NCBI GenBank assembly: GCA_023935145.1
Contig: CM043702.1
Location: 100,404,588-100,468,587, forward strand
Length of the DNA stretch: 64,000 nucleotides
DNA from: Bretschneidera sinensis
Lineage: Eukaryota > Streptophyta > Magnoliopsida > Brassicales > Akaniaceae
Direction of reading: 5' to 3'
The notes below the pieces were generated by a model that worked only from the letters and a program-made list of their open reading frames with translations, ran no database searches and had not been told where the DNA came from. Position 1 is the stretch's first letter; every line of letters starts with the position of its first letter. This document shows, in pieces, positions 11,347 to 22,787 of this stretch. The translations under genes and the position numbers were made by a program.

Positions 11347-11935
11347 TCAAGAGGTCTTCCTTTCTTTATCAGTATAACTATTTGATCTACTCTGTGCTGC
11401 TTTACGATTCTCTCTAACCAATTTGATCCTCTCAATTGTTAACGTAATAATTGATGGACCAGATATATTTCTCTCTCCCATTTCTTCCCAACATATATGA
11501 GTTCTACACCTCCTACCATACAATGTCTCAATCGGTGCCATCCCAATACTAGTTTGATACTGATTATTATAAGCAATTTCAATCGATGGCATGTAATTAT
11601 CCCAACTTACAGAGAAACTCATCAAATTTTCCCTTAAATATCTTCTAGTACTCTAATAATCCTTTTTGTCTGAGCATGAAAAATTATATTAAAATGTAAC
11701 TGTGTAGCCGTGGCTTTCTGAAATCCTCTCCAAAACCAAGATGTAAATCTAGCATCTCTATTTGACACTATGCTTAATGGTGCTCCATACAACCTCACAA
11801 TCTCAGCTACATCCCTATTCAATCCTGACCACCAGAAATTCTATCTCAATCCTTTATACATCTTATTGTTACGTGGTTGCATTGAATCTACATCATCATG
11901 TGCCTCTCTCATTATCTCCTTGCTCAACTTCTTAT
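11347..11935 (-). pseudogene. E2 integrase remnant with internal deletion
   Basis: Two open pieces (11634-11822 and 11347-11625) carry MNRDVAEIVRLYGAPLSIVS, then RDARFTSWFW, and SYNNQ-type blocks (AYNNQYQTSIGMAP) with YGRRCRTHICWEE. The zinc-binding part lies at 11860-11935. About 240 bp of the core present in E1 (about 2720-2965) are missing at about 11805-11815, including the first catalytic aspartate. The join sits in a short 'ctacat' homology. Confidence 0.72.
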
Positions 11936-12351
11936 TATTAGGAACACAATTTCTATGTTCCAAGACTAGAATACAATCATTTCAAATTTTTTAACTCATA
12001 TTGCTTTCTAGTAAGCACTCAATGCTTAATCTTTTCTATCTCTTCATCTCTACCTTTCATCTCTACCTTGCATCTCTAAAGCATTTTACTATGGTGACTG
12101 TACAACCATATTCGTTAACCATGATACTCTTTCATTGAAATTCAACTTCATTCTCATCTATTTTAAATCTATCATCAATTTCACATCAGGACTCCCAATA
12201 GCAGTTAAACTTTTTGTAGACTTTCTACTCAATGCATCAGCTATCACCTTCGCATTTTCTAGATGATAGTGAATTGTACAATCACCATTACTAATCAACT
12301 CCATCCACCATCTTTGCCTCAAATTTAACTCTCTCTGGGTAGGTAAGTATG

Positions 12352-12620
12352 TTAAACTCTTATGATCAATGAATATCTCACAAGTGGCTCCATACAGATG
12401 ATGTCTCCATTCTTTAAAGTAATCACTATAGCAGCTAACTCTAAGCTATGGGTAGGGTAATTTCTCTTATAATTCCTCAATTTCCTATAAGCATATGCCA
12501 TTACCTTCTCATGTTGCATCAATACACATCCCAACTCTTGATGGGATGCATCACTATACACCACAAATTCTTCATCACTATAAGGAAGCACCAATACTGG
12601 AGTTGTAGTTAATTTCTCCT
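12352..12620 (-). pseudogene. E2 RNase H remnant
   Basis: It reads FVVYSDASHQELGCVLMQHE, then [20 protein letters not shown] and [11 protein letters not shown]. The first catalytic motif (SDAS) is retained. The frame ends prematurely. The linker that should join it to RT is mostly deleted at about 12651. Confidence 0.78.
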
Positions 12621-12654
12621 TTAGTAATTGGAAACTTTTCTCACACTCCCTAAG

Positions 12655-13140
12655 AAAGTTATTTCATTCAGTCAAAATTCACATTTGGGAAATTATAGCA
12701 TATAATCTCTCTCTCCTCAAAATCTCCAACACAATTTCTAAATATTTTGCATGCTCTTCCTTAGTCATAGAATACTTCAAGATGTTATCGATGAATACAA
12801 GCACAAGATTATCAAGAAATGGTTCAGACATTTTATTCATCAAGTCCATGAATGTCTCTGGAACATTAGTCAATCCAAATGACATCACAAGAAGCTTATA
12901 ACCATAACGTATCCTATAAGCAGTCTTAGGCACGTCTCCCTTCTCTATCCTGAATTGATGATAACCTAATATCAGGTTTATCTTAGAAAACACTCTCACT
13001 CCTTGCAATTGCTCAAACAATTCATTTATCCTAGGTAAAAGGTATTTGTTCTTATTCAACTATCTATAGTCTATACACACTCTTATTGTTCCAACTTCCT
13101 TCTTCACGAACAACACAGGGGCTCCCCAAATATATTAGGT
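12655..13140 (-). pseudogene. E2 reverse transcriptase remnant
   Basis: The open piece 12679-13059 includes [20 protein letters not shown], then [16 protein letters not shown], and the catalytic box FIDN followed by ILKYS. The second catalytic aspartate of FIDD is asparagine, so it would be inactive even if expressed. Downstream, about 240 bp of the connection domain present in E1 are missing. Confidence 0.78.
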
Positions 13141-13927
13141 CCGATAAATTATTTGTCTAAAAATTCTTAAAATAATACATTCAACTCTCTCAATTCAGAT
13201 GACGTCATTCTATAGGGTGCTATAGATATGTGTGTTGAACTCAAAATCACATATATAGGAAACTAAATCTCCTTACTGGAAGATAATCTGGACAACTCTT
13301 CATGAAACACATCATGAAAATCTTTCACTACCAAGATTTCTTCTAACTTCCTATTTTCCTATCTAGAATCCATTATGTATGCCAAATACTCCTCCTCCTT
13401 TCTTCAACCATCTACTAGTGGTCAGAGCAAAACAAGATAGTTCGAGAGTATCTTATGTTCTCCCTGAAAGTTAAACTCCTCATGTCCATATCTTGAACAC
13501 TACCTTCTTTCTGGAACAATCAACTTAAGCGTAATACATCAACAACCAATTCATTCTTAAAATTAAATGAAATTATATCATATTCAAAGATAATAAATCA
13601 GCTTCAGATTCTCTATCACTGATACAAATCACACAACCTTTGTAAGCATTTATAATTATCACTCTATCTCTAGTGGGAACTTCAACAAAATATTTTGCAT
13701 CAAAGGACTAATACATACTTCAATAGACTTCATATGAATACTGGATAAAAAAAAAATAGGTTACCTAAATCTAAGGGTCCCACCGATAGTATTCTGAGCT
13801 ACAGAAGTAACAGATCCTGCTTACTTCTGACTTTGTACTTCAGTTCCCTGTGACAAGGAATGCCTCCTCTAGGTGGTCTCCAACCCTAGACACTCATACT
13901 GGTACCACATTTGGATTCCTCAAATCT
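13140..13927 (-). pseudogene. E2 pre-RT linker, protease and gag-end remnant
   Basis: It aligns along its length with E1 4490-5480, for example 'ctcctcatgtccatatcttg' and 'ttcagattctctatcactga'. Around 13755-13765 about 195 bp found in E1, including the protease active site and zinc knuckle, are absent. The block stops at the E3 insertion site (TSD agacc 13928-13932). Confidence 0.65.
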
Positions 13928-13932
13928 AGACC
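13928..13932. other. E3 target-site duplication, left copy (agacc)
   Basis: agacc here is repeated at 29934-29938 just outside the other LTR. It proves that E3 inserted into the gag-protease region of E2. Confidence 0.88.
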
Positions 13933-15319
13933 TAATGAGAGTCATAAAATGCATCTTTACAGTACTTAATTGTTAGCATTTTAGGGTTGATCTAGGTTTG
14001 AATTGCACTTTTATACCTTAACAACTCTAAAGTGTCGTTTTTGGATCATTGATCTATTTTGATGCATTTTCAGGTACTTTAAGTTCAAAAGAGATGGAAA
14101 AGCTATCATTGCTTGAAGTACAATGACTCGATGAACACCGGAGTGAAGGTTCACAAGCACTTGGAAAGGCGTTTCACTAAATTGCCAGAATTGCCCGTAC
14201 AGATCAATCATCTTTGCAAATTAAACTGTATTGATTCAAGAAGGACCAGGAGATGAGTCATATATGCTTAGAAAGATCCCGAAGTCTATTTTCTGGAGAA
14301 TTTTATGGCTTGTCAAAATGATTTTCCTAGAGAAAGTTATGGCAGTTTTAGTAGACAAAGGTCAGGCCTCTAGAACAGCACTGGCTAGCACTGCAGTGCC
14401 CAGAACCTCCACATCTTGAACCACCAGCCAGCACCCCAGCACCCATAAAGGAGCACCGTAGCGTGCACACATTTTTCTTCTTCGAACTTTGACCTAATTA
14501 GGATTTTAATGACTTTTTAAACCCTAAAACACCCTTGGACCTTGTGTATTATAAATAGACCACTTAAGGTTTGATATTATTATTATTCAAAACATCTTTT
14601 GAGAGGCCGAAGGCCAGGGAAAACATCATGAAGGCTGTCAAACTTTTCCCCATGGCCAACTAATCTCCAAGCAAGGTGAAGGGATGAATCCCTAGGTATA
14701 GTTGTTCTTATTTTCTAGTTTTGATTCATTGTAGTTTGGATTTATTATCATTAAACATTGTTATGATTTACTTTTTAATCTAATTAGATGATTTCCCCTT
14801 AATCCAGTGATTGCATCTTTCTCCCCCATATAAGTTTAGTCATGCTCTTCTTATGTGATGTTGTTGAGGTGTGATTGAGTTCGGTAGATTTCTCTTATAG
14901 ATTTGTCCATTACTGCGGTATTGTCATTATGATATATTGTCGTTTCTTGATAATCTATAAGTTAGGTCATGTGTGCTTGAAAGCAAAGAGTATTTCATAA
15001 AAATTATATTAGAGTTTATATATGCGCTTTAATTGAATATTTGTCGATCGCTAGTTTGGGATGTGAAACTTGCAATCGAGATAAAAACAACTGAATCAAG
15101 AATAGAATAAGGCAACGAATTTACGGAGGATTCTCGGACCCTTGTTGTTCTATTATATTTACACAATTATTTCACACTACTTCAAACTCATATTTTCTCG
15201 TTTAACTTTTATCGTTCGTTTTAAGGTTTGCACTTTCTCTTGTAGTTAGTTTGTCTCCCTGTGGAATCGACACCGCAAAGCCGTGCTACAGCTACCGCAT
15301 TATACTTTGGGCGTAACTA
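13933..15319 (+). repeat. E3 5' LTR (1387 bp)
   Basis: It starts TAATGAGAGTCAT (the other copy starts TGATGAG) and ends GCGTAACTA. A TATA-like box lies at 14550 and a 12-bp palindrome GCACTGCAGTGC at 14388-14399, about 150 bp upstream. Its length is identical to the 3' LTR. Confidence 0.9.
14550..14557 (+). promoter_or_regulatory. Predicted TATA box of E3 LTR
   Basis: tataaata precedes a conserved stretch, and the same word is found in the other LTR at 29164-29171. It is the likely start region for genomic RNA; this is inferred, not tested. Confidence 0.6.
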
Positions 15320-15612
15320 AATTTTGGCGCCATTACCGAGGAGATGCGCTTAAGTACAAGGAAGATTGTCAACCTTGAGACAAGACAGTAGAAGAATTGT
15401 AGGTAGTTTTTCTTTTCAGTAGTTTGTAAAGGTGGTAACTTCGTTCCCTCTTTTAGCTTGCTGCATTATTTTCCTATTGTTTTTTTTATTATTATTTTGT
15501 GATCTTGCATGCCCCGATATAAAGACACTTTAGGTAGATTTGCTTGTAGGCCTGTGTTAGAGTCAAAATTAAATTCTTTTCTAAATCCTTTATTTGAAAA
15601 CTTCCCAAAGAG
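15320..15612 (+). other. E3 untranslated leader
   Basis: Between the PBS and the first gag methionine there are about 270 bp with T-rich tracts and no coding signal. Confidence 0.6.
15325..15342 (+). other. E3 primer-binding site (tRNA-Asp type)
   Basis: tggcgccattaccgagga lies 5 bp after the LTR end. It is a mutated form of the Athila/Tat PBS tggcgccgttgccgggga that E4 shows exactly. It sets the plus orientation. Confidence 0.85.
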
Positions 15613-17147
15613 ATGAGTGAAAATGAATATCAACCACCTAGGACCCTTCAGGATTACCTCCACCCTACACGAACAGTCGCACTATCATGCATCATATTTC
15701 CATCCAATAGTCGCCATTTAGATTTTAAAACAGGGATGATACAATTACTCCCTACGTTTCATGGCTTGGAAAGTGAAAACCTATATGTGCACATTAGGGA
15801 ATTTGAGGAAGTAGTTGTGACTTTTCATAGTCAAGATGCAACTACTGACATTGTGAGACTTAAGTTCTTTCCTTTCGCTTTGAAGGATAGAGCTAAGAGT
15901 TGGCTATACTCACTGAGACCATGATCTATTGGGTCGTGGACTGAGATAACTCGGATTTTTTTTAATAAATACTTCCCCCAACATAAGACCAATGCTTTAA
16001 AAAGGCAAATCTCCACCTTTGCACAAAAGGATAGTGAGACTTTATATCAGTCTTGGGAGAGATTTAAGGAGCTGTTGAGTATGTGCCCTCACCATGGGTA
16101 TGAGAATTGGCGCTTAGTGAGCTATTTTTATGAGGGACTTACGTATAGGGAGCGCCAATTTGTAGAGATGATGTGTAATGGTCAGTTTTTAGAAAAAGAT
16201 CCTGATGATGCCATAAAATACCTCAATGAGCTTGCTGAAAAAGCTCACACTTAGACTGGACCTAGTGTTACTGAAAGCACAAATAGGTTACGATCTATAG
16301 GGCACCCGAATGGTGGTGGAATTTACCATCTTAGGGAAGAGGATAACCTTAAAGCCAATGTCGAGATGCTCACTAGGGAACTAGAGGTGTTAAAAACTAA
16401 AAGCTCAAAGCTAACACAAATAGCTAATCATGCAGCATCTTTGAAACCATGTTTTGTGTGTGGTGGGGTAGATCATCTCGCCCAAGAGTGCCCCACATTT
16501 ACTGAGATGAGAGGGATGTATGAGGAACAATGTAATGCCTTAGGTATGTACAAGAAGCCTTTGGCACCCTTCTCTGATACTTATAATCCGGGATGGCGAA
16601 ATCACCCCAATTTCAGCTGGAAGTCTGAAAACCAGCAGCTTGCATAACCCCCTGCACCATATCTTCAACCATATCATGCACCTGTATCTTCTAGGAGTTC
16701 TTTAGAAGACACTTTACATACTTTTATTGAGGCACAGGGTAAGACTAATCAAAGACTTGAATCTTTAATTACGCAGGCTGTTGAAGAAAATAAAGAGATA
16801 AAGAGCCAAGTGTCCAAGTTAATGAGCTACTTGAGTATGACTGAGCGAGGTAAGTTCCCTTCTCAAGCTCAGTCCACACCCTATGGTCAACACCTAGTGT
16901 AGTAGAATATAAAGGAGGTGAATGCCATTAAGACACTAAGTGGTAAGTTATTACACATCCCAACAATGAAAAAATCAGAGGATGTGGACGAAACCCACCA
17001 AGCATACATGATTAACTCATTCATGGAAAAGGTCCAGCACCTTAATCCATTAGAGTCCACCTTCACCCATAGCTTCACAAGAGCACATATCAAGCCAAAA
17101 TTTGTGGATGTTACTGATGACATCCTTGAGGCTTCTTCAAAGCATAC
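15613..17147 (+). pseudogene. E3 Athila gag and start of the pol linker
   Basis: A single frame runs for about 510 codons with no frameshift but five in-frame stops (15922, 16252, 16645, 16900, 16903). The first part reads IQLLPTFHGLESEN, then LKFFPFALKDRAKSWLYSL, the Athila Retrotrans_gag core. A middle segment shows FKELLSMCPHHGYENWRLV. A perfect zinc knuckle C-x2-C-x4-H-x4-C (CFVCGGVDHLAQEC) lies at about 16450-16491, followed by the YNPGWRNHPNFSW motif. Near 16918 the TLSGK word marks entry to the pol linker. The frame is then cut by E4. It would form a particle and bind RNA. Confidence 0.85.
17143..17147. other. E4 target-site duplication, left copy (catac)
   Basis: catac is repeated at 26818-26822 beyond the 3' LTR of E4, inside E3. 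Confidence 0.9.
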
Positions 17148-17327
17148 TGATGAGTCTTAAATATTGCATATTTAAGCCCTTTAAGTTATATTTATTAGGT
17201 TCTTAATTTGTATTATTTCACTTTATTTTATGTATTTTTTTGTGTTTTGTGTATTTTTATAAGTTTGTGGAGAAAATGAAATATTTTCGGAGATATCAAG
17301 CTTCAAGAGCAAAGAGGATGCATAGTG

Positions 17328-17575
17328 CGATCGATAACACGAGATATGCGATCTAGCGCACTTGCCTACGAACGAGCGCAAGGTCAACATCCTACATCAA
17401 AATATTTGCAGTTCAGTGCATCTGCGATCGATCGTAACAGACATGCGATCAAGCGCACATGCGATCGTGCGCACAAGACATGCGATCGAGTGCATATGCG
17501 ATCGAGCGCACATGCGATTGTGCACACAAGACATGTGATCGATCGCACCATTCTGCGATCGAGCGCACTCGGGCC
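17328..17575. repeat. CGATCG-centred short repeat cluster in E4 5' LTR
   Basis: About ten copies of the word TGCGATCGAGCGCA, or close variants (tgcgatcgtgcgca, tgcgatcgatcg), spaced by 'caagaca' or 'ca'. Many cores are self-complementary. The 3' LTR has about nine at 25716-25938 and most of the LTR length difference falls here. Confidence 0.85.
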
Positions 17576-17621
17576 AGTATCCCATATCGAATCTGAAACC
17601 TACAGTTCTTCGAGACTCCTC

Positions 17622-17630
17622 CTATATAAA
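17622..17630 (+). promoter_or_regulatory. Predicted TATA box of E4 LTR
   Basis: ctatataaa is conserved in the other LTR at 25991-25999. It lies about 50 bp after the CGATCG cluster. Confidence 0.65.
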
Positions 17631-18454
17631 CACCATCTGACTCCATCATTCAGTGTGCAATTCCTGGGATACTTTGGTGTTAACCGGTGGACGTCTGCTA
17701 GCATTCTGGTGGATCTCGAAGGCTTTGCTACCACGAGGGGAAGCGCCGCCCATCAGTGAGTGGAATTTCTCCCATGTAAAGTTATTTACTTCTTTTTATT
17801 TAGTTTTTTTTAGTTTAATGTTTAGCACTTTTATTATGAACTGTAGTTTCATAGTTATGAGTGGCTAGAGTCTTCAGCTAAGGTTGAAGATGAAGCCCTG
17901 CCGTTGTTTGGCATAGTAGTTCAGATTTGCTTGTACAAATCTGACATTTTTTAGTATAAATGTTCTGTCAATTATTTGAGTTAATCTTGTGATTGATTGA
18001 GTTTAAATTGTTCTGTTGGATATTCCTTGTGTTTCGTCTGATGGATACATCGAATTGTTTTCGATTAAATTGGATTTCCTTTGTGATTTGTTAAAAGCGG
18101 ATACATTGGATGCTTTTGGTTTAATTAGGATTTTCTTTGTTTTTTTGTCATAAGTTGGATTCATGGAATGTTTTGATAGGCTGTGTTTTTAGGACATATA
18201 TGCTTAAACTTTGGTGGGGTAGATTCGGAAACCTTAGTGTTTTTATTATTAGTTTTTAAAATCAATTTAGTTTAGCTTTTATTTATTTTGCAACATATAA
18301 TACAAAACTCAGAACTAGGTTAAGATAAGATTAGTTTAGATAAATTTATATTTTCACAACGCAATTCCCTATGGATTTGACCTCGCACTTACACAACACT
18401 ATATTGCAAACGACTCGTGTGCTTGCGAGTAATTTAAAACTCACAACAAGTTTT

Positions 18455-18472
18455 TGGCGCCGTTGCCGGGGA
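18455..18472 (+). other. E4 primer-binding site (tRNA-Asp type)
   Basis: tggcgccgttgccgggga, 6 bp after the LTR, is the standard Athila/Tat primer-binding site. Confidence 0.93.
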
Positions 18473-18665
18473 ATTGTTTTGTTTGTGAATTTTTTTGTCT
18501 GAATTAATTTTATTTTTCTACTAGTTAGTTATTAATTTTTTTTTTTTTTTTAAAAAAATTTGTTAATTTTTGTGAGTAGTGTGTTTGCTATTTTTGCTTT
18601 ATTCTGTTGTTTCTGTTGGTTAGTACCTTATTGTTTTCTGTTGGTGTATGCTTGGTTGAAGATCA

Positions 18666-20114
18666 TTGAACTTAGATTTGATACATTTAGATCCTGACTT
18701 AGAAAGAACTCTTAGGAGACAAAGAAGAGCATTAGTTGAGAGAGAGACTGTTGAGATGGGAGATAATTTTTGGGATGCATATCATCCTGAACATGTAGAG
18801 CAACCTAGAGCTTGCAACGTGGACTCCACTACATCCCTTAGGGATTTGTTCACACCCGTTGCGACTAACGCATCCTCTTGCATAGTGTTGCCACCTACCA
18901 ATGCCACCCACTTCGACTTAAAGCCACATGTTATCCAACTCTTACCGTCATTCCATGGCCTAGATCTTGAAAATCCTTATAGCCATGTAAAGAAGTTAAA
19001 AGACATTTGTGCCATATTTAAATTCCAGAACTTCTCTGAGGAGTCAGTCCATCTTCGACTCTTCCTTTTTTTCTCTTCATGATAGAGCTAGGGCGTGGTT
19101 GGATTCCAACACGCCCGGTCTATTACATCTTGGGAAAACCTACATAGCAAATTTTATCATAAGTTTTTCCCAATGTCTAGAGTGAATGAGTGCCGAAAGG
19201 AGATTAGCTCTTTCACTCAGGATAAGGATGAAAAATTTTCTGAGGGTTGGGAGCGCTTCAAAGAGCTACTGATCAGATCCCTCCACATGGATATGAGAAT
19301 TGGAGACTTGTTCAGTTCTTATACCAAGGGTTGACTCAACCCAACCGTAGCATGATTGAGTCCATGAATGGGGGGGCATTCTTGAGTCTGACAAGTTATC
19401 CGACAACTCGCAGCAGTGGGATTTTTCAAGCTGTCGAGATAAGTCCATTTGTGCTCCTAAGAGGGGAGGCATCTATGAGGTCAAGGAGGATGCTGATTTG
19501 AGGATAAAGTTAGATGCCCTCACTAAGAAGATTGACGCTCTCACTGTGAGCCAATCCATCAATGCTGCCAACACATTCAATGTTGAAAGCTGTTCCATCT
19601 GTGCTAGTCCCATGCATCTAGCACAGAATTGCCCATCAATGCCGGCTTGTGCCGAGTATCCTATGGAACAAGTAAATGCTTTCAATGACTATCGAAGGCA
19701 GTCAAATGGATTGTACTCTGAGACATACAATCCAGAGTGGCAGAACCACCCAAATTTTTCATGGAGACAGAACCAACCAATGAATCAGGGAGGAGCCCCT
19801 CATAATGCTCAAAATCAATATCCTCCCGGATTTTCCCAACAAATCCCTGGTCATGGTTGTTCTGCCCATCCAGCACCATTACCTACTTACCAAGCTCCCA
19901 CTCAAACACCAGTGCTAGTTTCACAGTCACTAGAGACACCATTAAGGAATACATGAAAATGAATAGCCAATCTATGAGCGACGTAAGGAGTGCAAAAATG
20001 GTAAACACCCAAGCAATTGCCAAGCTAGAGAGTCAAATAGGGCAAATTGTAAGTCACTTGGGTGAGAGAGAGAAGGGGAAGTTCCCCAGTCAGCCCATGC
20101 CCAACCCAAAATGA
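18666..20114 (+). pseudogene. E4 Athila gag
   Basis: The N-terminal piece (18666-19082) has TSLRDLFTPVATNASSCIVL and VIQLLPSFHGLDLENPY, as in E3. After two compensating shifts near 19070-19120 the frame continues with ARSITSWENLHSKFYHKFFP. A second shift near 19300 moves to another frame that holds the zinc knuckle CSICASPMHLAQNC (C-x2-C-x4-H-x4-C, about 19591-19632) and YNPEWQNHPNFSW. The last part (19857-20114) returns to the first frame. It would be the capsid/nucleocapsid precursor. The first ATG at 18666 is taken as start because it opens the conserved frame about 190 bp after the PBS. Confidence 0.85.
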
Positions 20115-20120
20115 CAATTT

Positions 20121-20921
20121 ATGGTTGGGAGTTCATCAACTCCTACACACGAGGAGGAACAAGTACAGTCGATTGTTATACTGAGGTCTGGGAGACAAGT
20201 GGACAATCAAGTGGAAGAGAGCCCTGCTATGCAGCAAGGGCAAGAGAGTGGCAATAAGGAGAAGAGAGATATTGAGCCATCTATAGCCACACCTACTGAA
20301 AAGACCCTCCTAGGTCGTTTGTACCTAGAGTGCCTTACCCCGACAGACTACAGGCGCCCAAGAAAGGAGGGAAGTATGAGAAAATTCTGGAGGTATTCAA
20401 ACAAGTCCAAATCAATATCCCATTTTTGGATGCCATCCATCAAGTGCCATCATATGTCCAAGTTTTTAAAGGACTTGGTCACTATCAAGAGGAGGACGAA
20501 TGTCCCAAAGATTGCGTTTTTGACCGAGCAGGTCAGCTCAATCCTTCAGTGCAAGCTCCCTATCAAGTATAAGGACCCGAGGTGTCCTACCATCTCTTGC
20601 ACGATAGGAGTCAGCCATATTGAGAGGGCTCTTTTGGATCTTGGGGCGAATGTGAATCTTCTACCCTACTCAGTCTATTTACAGTTGGGGTTAGGAGAAT
20701 TGAAGCCCACATCCATGATGCTTCAATTGGCTGACAGGTCAGTGAAAAGACCACGAGGAATAGTTGATGACATCTTGATAAAAGTGGATAAATTCTATTT
20801 CCTAATGGATTTTATTGTGCTTGACACAGAGCCGGTCCAGAATGTAGGGATTCAAATACCGGTAATTCTAGGGTGACCATTCTTAGCCACGGCTAACGCC
20901 CTAATCAATTGTAGGATAAGG
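20121..20921 (+). pseudogene. E4 pol: N-terminal linker and aspartic protease
   Basis: The frame opens with a low-complexity linker carrying ILRSGRQ, a hallmark near the start of Athila Pol. The protease active site reads LLDLGANVNLLPYSVY (about 20630-20680), the D-L-G-A form usual for Athila, followed by the LQLADRSVKRPRGIVDD flap region. The frame meets a TGA at 20874-20876, just where the family has a conserved LG-x-PFLATA block, which continues after the stop. The protease would cut Gag-Pol. Confidence 0.87.
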
Positions 20922-22784
20922 GTGATGAAGATCTCCTTCGAAAACATGACAGTGGAGTTAAACATCTTTGATATCACTAGGCAACCACTGGAGTATAATG
21001 AAGTGAGAAATGTATGCTTGATAGAGGAGATTCTTGAGGAGACTGTGGACGAATCAAGCATTGAGGATCCCCTGGAGGCGTGTTTTGCTCACTTTGGAGA
21101 AGACTTGGGCTTAGATAAACTACTCGAGGAAGTGAATGCCATTTTGGAGTCTGATCCTCAAGAAAGCAATGAGACAGAGGAGACCACCGAACCTGAAAGC
21201 CCCAAGAAGGAACTTAAGCCTTTACCAGATAATCTTAAGTATAAGTTCCTAGGTTCAGCCGATAGTTTGCCTTTGATTATAGCTTTAGATTTAGGTGAAG
21301 CTCAAGAGGAGAAATTATTAGATGTTCTAAGAGAGCAGAAGGAAGCTATCAGGTGGACCATTGAGGATATCAAGGGAATCAGCCCCTCAGTAGTGATGCA
21401 CAAGATACATTTGGAGGAGAATCCCAAGCTATCGAGAGAGCCACAAAGAAGGCTCAACCCAGCTATGCAAGAGGTTGTGAGGGTAGAAATAATTAAGCTA
21501 TTAGATGCAGGGATCATTTATCCCATCTCTGATAGCAAGTGGGTGAGCCCGATTCATGTCGTGCCCAAGCGAGCAGGATTGACGGTGGTAAAGAATAAGG
21601 AAGATGAGTTGGTGCCAACTCGTGTTCAGTCAGGGTGGAGAGTGTGTATAGACTACCGTAAGCTGAACGTTGCCACAAGGAATGATCACTTTCCATTTAT
21701 TGATCAGATGGTGGAGTGTTTGGCTGGGCACAAGTATTATTGTTTTTTGGATGGTTATTCTGGATATAACCAGGTCCCCGTGGACCCCAAAAATCAGGAG
21801 AAAACGATGTTTACCTGTCCTTTTGGGACATTTGCCTACCGTCGCATGCCCTTTGGGTTATGCAATGCACCTGCTACTTTTCAGCGATGAATGGTCAGTA
21901 TATTCTCTGACATGGTAGAGCGTTTCTTAGAGATTTTCATGGATGACTTCTCCGTCTTTGGTTAAACCTTTGAAGAGTGTTTGCACCGTCTCGCTTTGGT
22001 TTTAGTGCGATGTAAGGAGAAGAACCTAGTGCTTAATTGGGAGAAGTGCCATTTTATGGTTAAGCAAGGCATTGTACTGGGGCATGTCGTATCTCATCAG
22101 GGGATTGAGGTCGACAAAGCGAAGATGGACCTGATTTCCAATCTTCTACCCCCACGTACAGTGAAGGAGGTTCGATCTTTTCTGGGCCATGCAGGTTTCT
22201 ACAGGCGATTTATCCAGAATTTCAGCAAAATCACCAGGCCCTTGTGCCGGTTATTACAAAAGGATGCCCCATTTATATTTGATGAGGACTGTAAGAAAGT
22301 ATTTGGGGATCTGAAGAAGATTCTGACGTCCACACCCATTATTCAGCCACCCAACTAGGGTGTGCCCTTTGAGATTATGTGTGACGCATCAGATTATGCT
22401 GTTGGAGAAGTTTTGGGGCAGTGTGTTGATAAACTTCCCCATGTTATCTACTATGCAAGTCAAACTCTAAACGACGCACAACTCGATTACTCTACCACTG
22501 AGAAGGAGTTGTTTGCAGTCGTTTTTGCATTAGATAAGTTCATATCCTACTTGTTAGGATCTAAAGTCATTATCTACTCAGACCATGCAGCATTGAAGTA
22601 TCTTTTCTCAAAAAAGGATGTTAAATCTCATCTTATCCGATGGATATTGCTACTTCAAGAGTTCGACATTGAGATTCGGGATAAGAAAGGTTCAAAAAAT
22701 GTGGTGGCGGACCATTCATCTAGATTGATTGTGGATTTCACTGAGGCCGCCACTCCCATTTCTAAGACCTTTCCTGGTGAGTAG
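20922..22784 (+). pseudogene. E4 pol: reverse transcriptase and RNase H
   Basis: After a linker (20922-21400), RT starts at about 21420 with WVSPIHVVPKRAG and VCIDYRKLN, then FLDGYSGYNQVPV and the catalytic box FMDDF at 21936-21950. Both catalytic aspartates are kept. Connection motifs include FLGHAGFYRRFI. RNase H begins with FEIMCDASDYAVG (22368 on) and includes TTEKELFAVVFALDKF and IYSDHAALKYL. In-frame stops at 21888, 21963, 22356 and 22782 break one otherwise continuous frame. The product would copy RNA to DNA and digest the template. Confidence 0.92.
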
Positions 22785-22787
22785 TTA

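Larger units (their letters stand above)
17148..18448 (+). repeat. E4 5' LTR (1301 bp)
   Basis: It starts TGATGAGTCTTAAATATTGC and ends CTCACAACA. The predicted TATA box is at 17622-17630, and a cluster of CGATCG-centred repeats lies immediately upstream. It matches 25538-26817 throughout. Confidence 0.93.

Noticed and set aside
17328..17575. Possible CRISPR-like array
   Set aside because: The copies are imperfect, spacers are only a few bases long, it is repeated in the other LTR, and the genome is a plant's.
17325..17759. ORFs rich in RSSAHAI-type repeats in the E4 LTRs (also 25620-26009 and minus-strand partners)
   Set aside because: They come from the CGATCG repeat cluster, which is open in several frames because of its composition; they lie across the promoter region of an LTR.
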